A program made the position numbers and the translations under genes. This document shows positions 1 through 6,427 of a stretch of DNA of 11,132 nt, in pieces; within the stretch, counting starts at the first letter, position 1, and every line of letters starts with the position of its first letter. A model generated the notes under the pieces. It made no database searches. It was not told where the DNA came from and worked only from the letters and a program-made list of their open reading frames with translations. The stretch spans positions 1 to 11,132 of the forward strand of contig JACKPV010000053.1 of NCBI GenBank assembly GCA_024233305.1, written 5' to 3'. Origin of the DNA: Verrucomicrobiales bacterium (lineage in GTDB: Bacteria > Verrucomicrobiota > Verrucomicrobiia > Limisphaerales > J093).

Positions 1-467
1 TGCCGTTTGTCGCGGCAGCGTTGGATCCAATGCACCGCCAAGCTCATGACCGCACGACGCATCATCGCCAGGTTCGAGGCGCCGCGAGTTCCGCGAACGC
101 GACTGAGGTCCTCCCCAGCGGTGACATCCAGTCGCAGGTGCAGGCCATTCTCGATCCCCCAGTATTGCCGGTCGGCCGCGAGCATGGCTTGGGCTGGCAG
201 GTCCGCTCCGTCGCGGGAACTGAGCAGCCACTCGGTCTCCACCGCCTTGGGCGGCTTGTCCTTGCGATCCACGAAGCGGGTCAGGCGCGCCCCCGACACT
301 GCCCCTGGGAAACACACCTGCTCGGGGGGCAGGTCAAACCGGACCAGACAGCGGGCCTCGGGCCGCCCGCGGTTGATCTCATAGGTCTGGACCAGGTCCG
401 CCGCCCTGACCGGAGGAGGAAAAGGCGCCCCGCAGCAGGGGCGCCAGATCGGCGACGTTCTTCTTAA
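1..467 (-). pseudogene. ISAs1-family transposase, C-terminal remnant
   Basis: The minus strand is open from about 419 down to the window edge and reads as the C-terminal half of an ISAs1-family (H-repeat type) DDE transposase. Visible motifs are YEINRGRPEAR, ETEWLLSS, the conserved YWGIENGLHLRLDV block carrying the catalytic Glu, then AGEDLSRVRG, NLAMMRR and VMSLAVHWIQ. The coding end lies beyond position 1. The N-terminal half is missing: at 464-468 the sequence meets the terminal repeat of an IS701-type element, and it does not resume on the far side (after 2196). Next to the junction the most protein-like frame (KKNVADLAPLLRGAF) differs by one base from the frame used after it, which points to an indel in the purine-rich run at 412-425 (plus-strand view). 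Family assignment is firm; the frameshift is inference. The gene should be non-functional. Confidence 0.82.
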
Positions 468-480
468 TTCTACTTTGTTA
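468..480. repeat. IS terminal inverted repeat, left
   Basis: TTCTACTTTGTTA, exactly inverted at 2180-2192. The transposase stop codon (TAG on the minus strand, 470-472) falls within it, so the coding region runs into the element end. Confidence 0.8.
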
Positions 481-1804
481 TGAGTTTGTCTCGCCGCTGG
501 CGGCGTTCCGCGTGGTTCTTTGCGGCCTGCCGTCTTTGCTCGTGGCGGCGCTCTAACTCGTCGAGCACCTCCTGCTCCGTCCCGCCCTTCCGCGGCAAAT
601 AGTAGTTGAGCAGTTCCACGACGTCGCGGGCACTCAGCAGCGGCGCGGTCTGGGCGTGGGCGACCCGTTCCTTCAATACAAACAGCATCCCCAATGCCAC
701 CAGCGCCATATGGTGGTGCCACCCCCGCCACTTGCGCACCTGATACTGCGCCATCCCCAGTTCGCTCTTCCCATCCTCCAGACTCCGCTCGATCCAGTAG
801 CGCTGCGCCTGCATGTAACCCAACTCCTCCGCGCTCGTGTCCACCGGCGCGTTGGTCCAGGAGATCTTGATCTTACCCTCCTCGTACTGCCGCGCCACCA
901 CGGTGCGCCGCTCCGCCTCTGCGCTTCCCTCCTCCCACAACCACACCTCTAGGATCAACACTTTCGCCCGCAATGGACCCTGCGTCGTTTGGCGGATGGT
1001 GATCTCCCGGGCCTCGCTGGCGAAGCGTTCCTTCACCAGCGTTTCCAGTCGCCGCCGTTTGGCGTTCGGATTGCCCGCCCGCCAACGGGTCCGGGTCCGA
1101 CCGCCCCGTCCCGTCTGGTCCGGCGGAAGCGGCTCCGGCGCCCCATCCCACACACTGGTGCTCCCGGCGGCGTCGAGCATGTAATAGTAACCAAGCGATG
1201 CCACTTCCCGCGCGAATTCCACGCTGCCCCCATACGCCGCATCCGCCAACACCCACCGGAACCGGAGTTCGCGCTCCCTGGCGACCCGCACCATTTCCAG
1301 CGCCAGTTCCTGCTTGGAGCGATGCCGGCGCTCCGACTCCGGCACCCCGGCCTGCTCGCAACGGGCGGCATCGCTGGCCCAGGACTCGGGCAGGAACAGC
1401 CGGAAATCCACGATGGCCGAGCGCTCGCCCCGGCCCAGGCAGGCGAAGACACCCAGTTGACAGTTCTCGGTCTTGCCCAAGCGACCGCAGTACTGCCGCT
1501 GCACGCCCACCGAGCGGTCGCCCTTCTTGACGAAGGCGGACTCGTCGAGGATCAGGGCCGAGTGGCGATGCCCACCGAGCAGACCGTCGACTTCGCCGGC
1601 GACCTGCGCCATCAGGGCCTCCTGCTTCCAGGGCGAATCGCTGAGGAATTGCTGCATCCCCTGGTAATTGCTCTCGGGGATGTCGCCGTAAATGCGCTCG
1701 ATGTTCTTGCGTCGCTGGGTTCCGAGCAGGCCGGAGAGGTAGTTGGAGGCGTGCCCGCCAAGGTCCCGGCCCCACACCTGGAAGTGCTGTGAGTAATCGG
1801 ACAT
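470..1804 (-). CDS. IS701-family transposase
   Basis: This is a DDE (RNase H-fold, DDE_5 type) transposase that would cut and move the surrounding element by acting on its terminal repeats. From the ATG at 1804 it is 444 aa; an in-frame TTG at 1837 would add 11 residues (RAIGRRLHRF region). I prefer the ATG because the residues before it do not look conserved, although neither start has a clear ribosome site. Catalytic motifs, numbered from the ATG: first Asp about 87 in LILDESAFVKKG, followed by GVQRQYCGRLGKTENCQ; second Asp about 188 in VLADAAYG; Glu about 339 in YWIERSLEDGKSELGMAQYQ, followed by WRGWHHHMALVALGML. The C-terminal 50 residues are charged and helical. No internal stop or frameshift is seen, so the enzyme appears intact. 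The gene is read leftwards toward the ISAs1 remnant. Confidence 0.9.
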   Translation of the reverse strand: MSDYSQHFQVWGRDLGGHASNYLSGLLGTQRRKNIERIYGDIPESNYQGMQQFLSDSPWKQEALMAQVAGEVDGLLGGHRHSALILDESAFVKKGDRSVGVQRQYCGRLGKTENCQLGVFACLGRGERSAIVDFRLFLPESWASDAARCEQAGVPESERRHRSKQELALEMVRVARERELRFRWVLADAAYGGSVEFAREVASLGYYYMLDAAGSTSVWDGAPEPLPPDQTGRGGRTRTRWRAGNPNAKRRRLETLVKERFASEAREITIRQTTQGPLRAKVLILEVWLWEEGSAEAERRTVVARQYEEGKIKISWTNAPVDTSAEELGYMQAQRYWIERSLEDGKSELGMAQYQVRKWRGWHHHMALVALGMLFVLKERVAHAQTAPLLSARDVVELLNYYLPRKGGTEQEVLDELERRHEQRRQAAKNHAERRQRRDKLITK

Positions 1805-1917
1805 GAACCGGTGCAGGCGTCGGCCGATCGCCCGCAAGCTACGGCGTGCTCAACGACAACTAAAACACGTTTCAGCGACAATTATCGGAACCAAGTGTGC
1901 TTATTCAGCAACACTGA

Positions 1918-1984
1918 GCGTTCTTCTTTCCAAACAAGCCCATACGAGCATCTTGTGCATGGGTTTGTTTGGAAAGAAGAACGC
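1918..1984. repeat. Long hairpin in the IS leader (26-bp stem)
   Basis: Arms 1918-1943 and 1959-1984 pair over 26 bp with one G-T wobble, around a 15-base loop (1944-1958) that can itself form a GCA/TGC mini-stem. Outside it are further inverted segments in the same nesting order: 1907-1916 with 2002-2014 (3-base insertion in the right arm), and 1873-1887 with 2019-2035 (3-base insertion). The whole structure spans about 1873-2035. It sits upstream of the transposase start, inside the element. A role in blocking read-in transcription or translation of the transposase is inference; a nested palindromic repeat or a non-coding RNA are alternatives. Confidence 0.85.
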
Positions 1985-2179
1985 GGCAAGGGTACCAGAT
2001 CCAGTGTCGTTGCTAATCGATAATAATTGTCGCTGTACAACGGCGGGCATTTTTAGTTGGCGCGGTGTGCTTCGCGCCTTGCGGTTGTTGGTTTGGATTT
2101 TTGTGTTTCGGCGTTTTGCTCCGCCCGATCAACGGAGCGGTTTCTACACCGCGAGGGCGCGCCTGGCGAGCAAAAAGCG

Positions 2180-2192
2180 TAACAAAGTAGAA
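2180..2192. repeat. IS terminal inverted repeat, right
   Basis: TAACAAAGTAGAA, exact inverse of 468-480. Just inside it, the 2040-2180 stretch has short hairpins (GGCGCG/CGCGCC around 2060-2080, GCTCCG/CGGAGC around 2119-2140) and no gene that I can support. Confidence 0.8.
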
Positions 2193-2298
2193 CTAAACCT
2201 CGGTCGCGCTTCCGGGTTCGGGCCGCTTTCTTCCGCCGCCGGGACGCAACGCCTCTCCGGTGTCGTCATGGTGCGATGCCCCCCTTCTGGTAGCGCAA

Positions 2299-2526
2299 CT
2301 ACGACTTCTCGACAGAAGGCCAGTCAAACAGGATTCGGCGCCCGCCGGGCACTCGGATGTGGGGGATGACCCCGTTGGCAAGGAGGTTCCGCAGCGTTCT
2401 TTCAGATAGTGGGACCCTCGTCCGCAGTCCGGCGAAGTCCAGGAACCCGTCCGGGAGGTCGTTGCCGCCATTCGCCGCGATCGCGTGTCGAATGGGCGCC
2501 TCGTTGAGGCCGTGCATTCTTTTCAT
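2299..2526 (-). CDS. Small HTH DNA-binding protein, excisionase-like
   Basis: A 75-aa protein with a MerR/excisionase-type winged helix-turn-helix (HTH_17-like). Residues about 32-58 hold the helices (RTRVPLSERTLRNLLANGV) and 55-72 the wing (IPHIRVPGGRRILFDWPSVE); the pattern SERT-x-RN-x(4)-G-x-IPHIR-x(5)-R-x-LFD is typical of this group. The ATG at 2526 is preceded on the minus strand by GGCGGAAAAGCG, a modest ribosome site. It lies downstream of the recombinase and the 264-aa gene on the same strand. In integrative elements such proteins direct excision or act as small regulators of the integrase; that role is inferred from context, and an anti-sense regulator or plain transcription factor is possible. 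The protein looks complete. The IS701 element begins about 100 bp beyond its stop. Confidence 0.75.
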   Translation of the reverse strand: MKRMHGLNEAPIRHAIAANGGNDLPDGFLDFAGLRTRVPLSERTLRNLLANGVIPHIRVPGGRRILFDWPSVEKS

Positions 2527-2584
2527 CGCTTTTCCGCCGGCGTCTCTCGGGGAGGAGGCGGAACGCGTGAATCACTGAATGTAA

Positions 2585-2602
2585 CTGCTTGTAGACAAGC
2601 AG
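2585..2602. repeat. Perfect 7-bp hairpin upstream of the HTH gene
   Basis: CTGCTTG-TAGA-CAAGCAG is a perfect stem with a four-base loop, about 60 bp upstream of the HTH gene start. No U-run follows on either strand, so it is not an evident terminator. Its position upstream of a DNA-binding gene would suit an operator, but this is speculation. Confidence 0.5.
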
Positions 2603-2694
2603 GATAAACTCAGGAACGGCTATCTCAAATTCGTCTCACATCGGACCTGCAACGAAGGGCGTTGAGAAGCGCCAACATGCCCATCGTGGCAGCT

Positions 2695-3008
2695 TCAGGG
2701 CTCGGAGTCGTCTCGTTCTGCGTCGGATTCGTAAGGACTCGCGGCGGTGAAATCCCCGCAGGTCTCGATGTCAACGTGTTCAACGCGACGGCGGAGAAGA
2801 TCGTCGCTTTTCGTCGCACGCCGCTTCCTGCCACTTGCCAGTCCATTCCGAGCCATCGACCTGTCGATGATCTCCAGCATCGACCAACCGTAGCGTGACT
2901 CCGACGCTGGTCGCCTCTCAGGGGGCACTCCCTGTACGCAACATTGACGGATGGGAACCCGCTCGCGTGGTAGCGATGCAGCACAAAATCGACGAAGACA
3001 TCGGGCAC
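2695..3008 (-). pseudogene. Possible small or frameshifted ORF, unknown
   Basis: A GTG at 3008, six bases after the stop of the 264-aa gene, opens a protein-like stretch (PDVFVDFVLHRYHASGFP, then SVNVAYRECPL) for about 32 codons, after which this frame loses protein character. A different frame, open from 2928 (GTG) or 2880 (ATG) to 2695, reads like a hydrophilic protein with an acidic end (MLEIIDRSMARNGLASG, then RVEHVDIETCGDFTA and ESDAERDDSEP). One base change in frame would join the two. This could be one decayed gene, a short 61-77 aa gene alone, or no gene. I recognise no family. Between it and the HTH gene (2527-2694) I see only the short hairpin at 2585-2602. Confidence 0.25.
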
Positions 3009-3014
3009 GCTCGT

Positions 3015-3809
3015 TCAGGCCAGTTCCTGACGGACAGCCTTCATGGTCGGCTCCTTGTACAGGTCCCGCAATGGCTTGGTAGTCTCCTCGATCTTCCGTC
3101 TCTGGGCCTCGAACTCGGCTCCCACGCGTGCCAGCAGTTCTTCACTGGTTGCTGCCAGCTTCGCTTGAGCGGCCTCCAGGCGGGCCGCTTCGTCTGCCTG
3201 GACCGGGCGAGCCTCGACGCGGGCCACCAGGTAGCGCCAGGCTGGCGGGCCGGCCCCCTGGAACGCCGCGCGGTGGGTTGCCGAGGCCAGCACCGCCGCG
3301 GCGGCTTCTTTGGACCGGCCCTGGAACACCGTGTCGCGCTCCGGCTGAGTTAACCAGCCCGGCTGGTTGTCTGCTGGAGGGCGGTAGCCGCACAGCAGGC
3401 CCGCGGCGACGGTCTGGGCACTTTCCTCGATGGAAGGCTCCTTCGAGCCCGGCGGGAGATCTTCGATCAGCTTCGGGTACACCTTCTGTGCTGCATCAGA
3501 ATTTGCGTCGATGATGGCCTTGGCCTCCGGCAGAGGTGGGAGCGGCGTGATTTCAACGCTAGCCGCGGGGGGCGGTGTCTTCGGAAGACGCCAGGGCAGG
3601 TTGTGCAGTTCGTGCCCGTCATCGAAGGTAGCCTCGCGATGCAAGGCGGCGCATGGGACGATGAGGAACTCGACGCGAGGGCACCGAATGATCCAAACCG
3701 GCCGTGTTTCGCCGCTGACTTCGGCTGCCTCGCCGGCGACGAGTTCGAGTATCTCGTGCGTTTCGGGCGGGGAGCCCGGATTCCGAACGATCTTCAATAC
3801 GGCGTTCAT
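3015..3809 (-). CDS. Hypothetical protein, coupled to recombinase
   Basis: A 264-aa soluble protein that I do not recognise. The ATG at 3809-3807 overlaps the recombinase stop codon as ATGA, which fixes the start and suggests translational coupling; the same frame is open further upstream only by chance. Residues 1-75 look like a compact beta-rich domain (VLKIVRN, ILELVAGEAAEV, RPVWIIRCPRVEFLIVPC) with two Cys (43, 53) and a His-rich turn (DDGHELHNLPW, 63-73). Residues 76-95 are a Pro-rich linker. Residues 98-195 are Ala-rich and mixed, and 203-250 form a likely coiled coil (DEAARLEAAQAKLAATSEEL, then FEAQRRKIEE). No signal peptide or membrane segment is seen. Coupling implies a role with the recombinase or in element maintenance; that is inference only. 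Confidence 0.7.
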   Translation of the reverse strand: MNAVLKIVRNPGSPPETHEILELVAGEAAEVSGETRPVWIIRCPRVEFLIVPCAALHREATFDDGHELHNLPWRLPKTPPPAASVEITPLPPLPEAKAIIDANSDAAQKVYPKLIEDLPPGSKEPSIEESAQTVAAGLLCGYRPPADNQPGWLTQPERDTVFQGRSKEAAAAVLASATHRAAFQGAGPPAWRYLVARVEARPVQADEAARLEAAQAKLAATSEELLARVGAEFEAQRRKIEETTKPLRDLYKEPTMKAVRQELA

Positions 3810-4429
3810 GGGTTCGCGACGACGGTTGCCAAAGCCACCAGATTGTCCGCCATTTTGGGCGGCTGGATTGCGAACCACGCTTCCGCTTCCTCCCGGCGGG
3901 CCAGGCCCCGGTAGTTCTCGTGGAGAATCTGCGGGCTGGTCCCCGCGAGCGCGGCGGTCTCGATTTCGCCTTGCAGCACATAGCTGAAGCTCGCGAAGCC
4001 GTGGCGGACACCGTTGCGGCGGCTGGGCACCCCGACGGCCTCCCGTAACCGCGCCCACTCGGTGATGAAGGAGTTCACCGGCTGGCTCCAGATGCGGCCC
4101 GTCCATCCCTTGAACTGGACCAGCCATTCCGCAAGCCCGGGGCCGACTTCCAGGAGCCGCCGCTTCCGGGTCTTGGCGTGCTGACCGCTGATTTCAACGT
4201 AACCGGGCGTCCGATGGAGGGCTTCCCAATCCAGCCGCAGAGCTTCCTCCAGGCGAGCGCCGCCGAAGGTTTGCAGGGCGGTCACGGCGATGAGAGCCGG
4301 GCGGCTGGCCTCGTTGGTGGCCGCGAGAACCCTTTCATCTCCGATGCCCATCTCACCGGCCATTATCTTCTCCAGCTCGCCCGGAGCGTAAAACTCGATC
4401 CGGCGATCCGGGGAAAGCTCCCGGCGCAA
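3806..4429 (-). CDS. Tyrosine recombinase, catalytic domain only
   Basis: A phage-type integrase catalytic domain of 207 aa from a TTG at 4429. Visible active-site elements are the first Arg (R59) in FGGARLEEALRLDW, a Lys in the HAKTRKRR turn (near 86), Asn139-x-x-Arg142-His143 in NGVRHGFASF, AGTSPQIL, and the Tyr173 nucleophile in ENYRGL. Asn replaces the first His of HxxR, and Thr164 stands where His/Trp is usual; as I recall, related integrases of these phyla often show NGLRH and GNSP, so this may be tolerated. The frame is open upstream to a TAG at 4478-4480 (with residues like DFIAAPELARLI), with a further TGA at 4529-4531. The core-binding N-terminal domain of a normal 330-400 aa integrase is therefore absent or destroyed. 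It lies downstream of tRNA-Asn on the same strand and is coupled to the 264-aa gene. Without the N-terminal half it is probably inactive. Confidence 0.82.
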   Translation of the reverse strand: MRRELSPDRRIEFYAPGELEKIMAGEMGIGDERVLAATNEASRPALIAVTALQTFGGARLEEALRLDWEALHRTPGYVEISGQHAKTRKRRLLEVGPGLAEWLVQFKGWTGRIWSQPVNSFITEWARLREAVGVPSRRNGVRHGFASFSYVLQGEIETAALAGTSPQILHENYRGLARREEAEAWFAIQPPKMADNLVALATVVANP

Positions 4430-4612
4430 GGCGTCGCAGTCGATCAGCCGTGCCAGTTCGGGGGCGGCGATGAAGTCCTATCGCCCACACCAGCGCAGCC
4501 ACAGGTCGGACTCGCTTCGGCCACTTGCTCACGTCTGCCTCGCAGGAACCGGCCCTTTTTTGTGTCCAAACTGTGTCAGGGTTTTGGGAGTCCTCGTTTT
4601 TATTGGGGAATT

Positions 4613-4687
4613 TGGCTCCAGAGGTAGGACTCGAACCTACAACCCCACGGTTAACAGCCGCGTGCTCTACCATTGAGCTACTCTGGA
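4613..4687 (-). tRNA. tRNA-Asn (anticodon GTT)
   Basis: The 75-base gene folds into a full cloverleaf: acceptor TCCAGAG/CTCTGGA, D arm GCTC-AATGGTA-GAGC, anticodon arm CGCGG-CTGTTAA-CCGTG (one G-U), variable GGGTT, T arm GTAGG-TTCGAGT-CCTAC, discriminator G and encoded CCA. The anticodon GTT gives Asn. The 3' end faces the recombinase, so the T-arm and acceptor half is the likely attachment site of the neighbouring element. I found no second copy of this 3' end elsewhere in the window. Confidence 0.97.
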
Positions 4688-4705
4688 ATTCCAAAGCGGA
4701 CGAGA

Positions 4706-4734
4706 ACGCTAGCGATCCTGATCCTGGCCGTCAA
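4706..4734 (-). promoter_or_regulatory. Sigma70-type promoter for tRNA-Asn
   Basis: On the minus strand TTGACG (4734-4729), exactly 17 bases of spacer, then TAGCGT (4711-4706). Transcription would begin about 10-13 bases before the tRNA. The -35 box is near consensus; the -10 keeps TA and the final T. Confidence 0.5.
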
Positions 4735-4895
4735 ACCCTTTGGTGGTTTGCCACGACTTTTTGTCGGCGGCCGCCAGGCCGGCCCGGGGGCAGGGCCGCT
4801 GGTCACCGGTCGGTCCGGCGGGAGGGTTGGGGCGCGCCAGCGCTTTTCTGCTGTTCGGGTCGGGGCGCTTGAGGGTATGAAGCCCGCATCACGCC

Positions 4896-6401
4896 ATGCC
4901 ACCGACCCAGCCAAACCGCCAATACATCCTCGCCCTGGACCAGGGCACGACCAGTTCGCGCGCCATCCTCTTCGACCGGCAGGGCCGGCAGCAGGCCTCG
5001 GCGCAGCGCGAATTTCGGCAGCATTTTCCCCAACCCGGATGGGTCGAGCACGACCCGATGGATCTCTGGCGCACTCAACTTGCGGTGGCCCGGCAGGCCC
5101 TGCGTCGGGGGGGCGTCGGGCCCGGCGAGGTGGCCGCCATCGGGATCACCAACCAGCGCGAGACCACGCTGGCCTGGGACCGGACGACCGGGCGACCGGT
5201 GCATCCGGCCATTGTCTGGCAGGACCGCCGCACGACCGGCATTTGCGACCGGCTTCGACGCGACGGGGCCGCCGCGATGATCCAGGAGAAGACGGGCTTG
5301 ATCATCGATGCCTATTTTTCCGCCACCAAGTTGCAGTGGATGCTCAAGCAGGTGCCGGAGGCGAGGTCGCTGGCCCGGGCCGGCAAGCTGGCTTTCGGCA
5401 CAGTGGATTCCTGGCTCCTGTGGCATCTCACCGGAGGCCGGCGCCACCTTACCGATGTCAGCAACGCGGCGCGCACGATGCTGTTCAACATCCACCGTCT
5501 CGAATGGGATGAAGAGTTGCTGCGCCTGTTCGGCATCCCGCGCAGTGTGCTGCCGGAGGTCGTGCCGACGGCGGGGGAACTGGCCGAAACGTCGGTTCTG
5601 GGTGGCGCGATTCCCGTCGGCGGCGTGGCCGGGGATCAGCAGGCGGCTTTGTTCGGGCAAGCCTGTTTTCGTCCGGGCATGGCGAAGAACACCTACGGGA
5701 CGGGGTGCTTCCTCGTGCTGAACACGGGCGCCAAACCCATGACCTCGCGCAACCGGTTGCTGACCACCATCGCCTGGAAGATCGGGGACCGGGTCGAGTA
5801 TGCGCTCGAGGGGAGCGTGTTCATTGCGGGCGCGGTCGTGCAGTGGCTGCGGGATGGTCTGGGATTGATCCGCCGGGCGGCTGATATCGAGGCGCTCGCT
5901 GCCAGCGTTCCGGACAATGGTGGCGTGTTTCTGGTCCCGGCGTTTTCCGGATTGGGTGCGCCGCACTGGGACTCCCACGCCCGGGGACTGGTCAGCGGTC
6001 TGACCCGCGGCGCCACGGCGGCTCATCTGGCGCGGGCGGCGCTGGAAGGGATCGCCTTTCAGGTTCGCGATGTGGTCGCCGCGATGGAGGCCGATACGGG
6101 ACTGCGGCTCAAGGAACTGCGCGTGGATGGCGGCGCCTGTGCGAACAACCTCCTGATGCAAACGCAGGCCGATCTCCTCGGCCGCACGGTGGTCCGCCCG
6201 CAGTTCATCGAAACCACCGCCCAAGGGGCCGCCCTGCTGGCGGGGTTGGCCGTGGGGTTGTGGCCCGCCAGGGATGCCATCGCCGCGCAGTGGCAGGTCG
6301 ACCGCACGTTCGCTCCGGCCCTGCAGCCGTCCGCCCGCCGCCGAATGCTGGCGGGCTGGGAGTTGGCGCGGCGCCGGGCCTGCGAGCCGGTTTCCCGGTG
6401 A
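4896..6401 (+). CDS. glpK: Glycerol kinase
   Basis: Cytoplasmic FGGY-family kinase (EC 2.7.1.30) converting glycerol and ATP to glycerol 3-phosphate and ADP, the entry step of glycerol use and a source of phospholipid backbone. At 501 aa it has the usual length. Motifs: ATP phosphate loop LALDQGTTSSRAILFD (12-27); glycerol-binding Arg88-Glu89 in ITNQRETTLAWD and Tyr140; IVWQDRRT (106-113); DSWLLWHLTGG (171-181); catalytic-base Asp247 in VAGDQQAALFGQ; NTYGTGCF (265-272); C-terminal adenosine site LRVDGGACANNLLMQ (408-422). No key residue is missing. The ATG at 4896 is the only start that fits the family N-terminus; the GAGGGT upstream is better placed for an out-of-frame ATG at 4877, so the ribosome site is weak. 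No glpF or glpD is adjacent. The stop overlaps a GTG of the next gene, suggesting a two-gene transcript. Confidence 0.97.
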   Translation: MPPTQPNRQYILALDQGTTSSRAILFDRQGRQQASAQREFRQHFPQPGWVEHDPMDLWRTQLAVARQALRRGGVGPGEVAAIGITNQRETTLAWDRTTGRPVHPAIVWQDRRTTGICDRLRRDGAAAMIQEKTGLIIDAYFSATKLQWMLKQVPEARSLARAGKLAFGTVDSWLLWHLTGGRRHLTDVSNAARTMLFNIHRLEWDEELLRLFGIPRSVLPEVVPTAGELAETSVLGGAIPVGGVAGDQQAALFGQACFRPGMAKNTYGTGCFLVLNTGAKPMTSRNRLLTTIAWKIGDRVEYALEGSVFIAGAVVQWLRDGLGLIRRAADIEALAASVPDNGGVFLVPAFSGLGAPHWDSHARGLVSGLTRGATAAHLARAALEGIAFQVRDVVAAMEADTGLRLKELRVDGGACANNLLMQTQADLLGRTVVRPQFIETTAQGAALLAGLAVGLWPARDAIAAQWQVDRTFAPALQPSARRRMLAGWELARRRACEPVSR

Positions 6402-6427
6402 TCAACCCTGCCGACGTTTCCCCGTTG

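Larger units (their letters stand above)
468..2192 (-). mobile_element. IS701-family insertion sequence, 1725 bp
   Basis: The element is bounded by TTCTACTTTGTTA at 468-480 and its perfect reverse complement TAACAAAGTAGAA at 2180-2192, with weaker similarity for about 10 more bases inward. It carries one IS701-type transposase on the minus strand, whose stop codon lies inside the left terminal repeat, and a 375-bp leader between the gene and the right end. The four bases outside each end are TTAA (464-467) and CTAA (2193-2196). Both fit the YTAR target reported for IS701-family elements, but they are not identical, so no true target duplication is present. IS701 elements are usually about 1.4-1.6 kb; the long leader makes this one slightly large. 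It looks intact and possibly active. Confidence 0.8.

Noticed and set aside
1803..2369. A 188-codon plus-strand frame across the IS right end
   Set aside because: It crosses the IS boundary and the long inverted repeat, and part of it is antisense to the HTH gene.
3810..4127. N-terminal extension of the 264-aa protein
   Set aside because: It lies fully inside the recombinase gene in another frame and looks like random residues; the ATGA overlap gives a better start.
4353..4694. A 113-codon minus-strand frame beginning SSMVEHAAVNRGVVGSSPTS after its first residues
   Set aside because: This peptide is the familiar result of translating a tRNA-Asn gene; the rest is an out-of-frame reading of the recombinase region.
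4803..6224. A 473-codon open frame on the minus strand
   Set aside because: It is antisense to glpK and has the Arg/Pro/Gly/His-rich composition of a shadow frame, without any motif.
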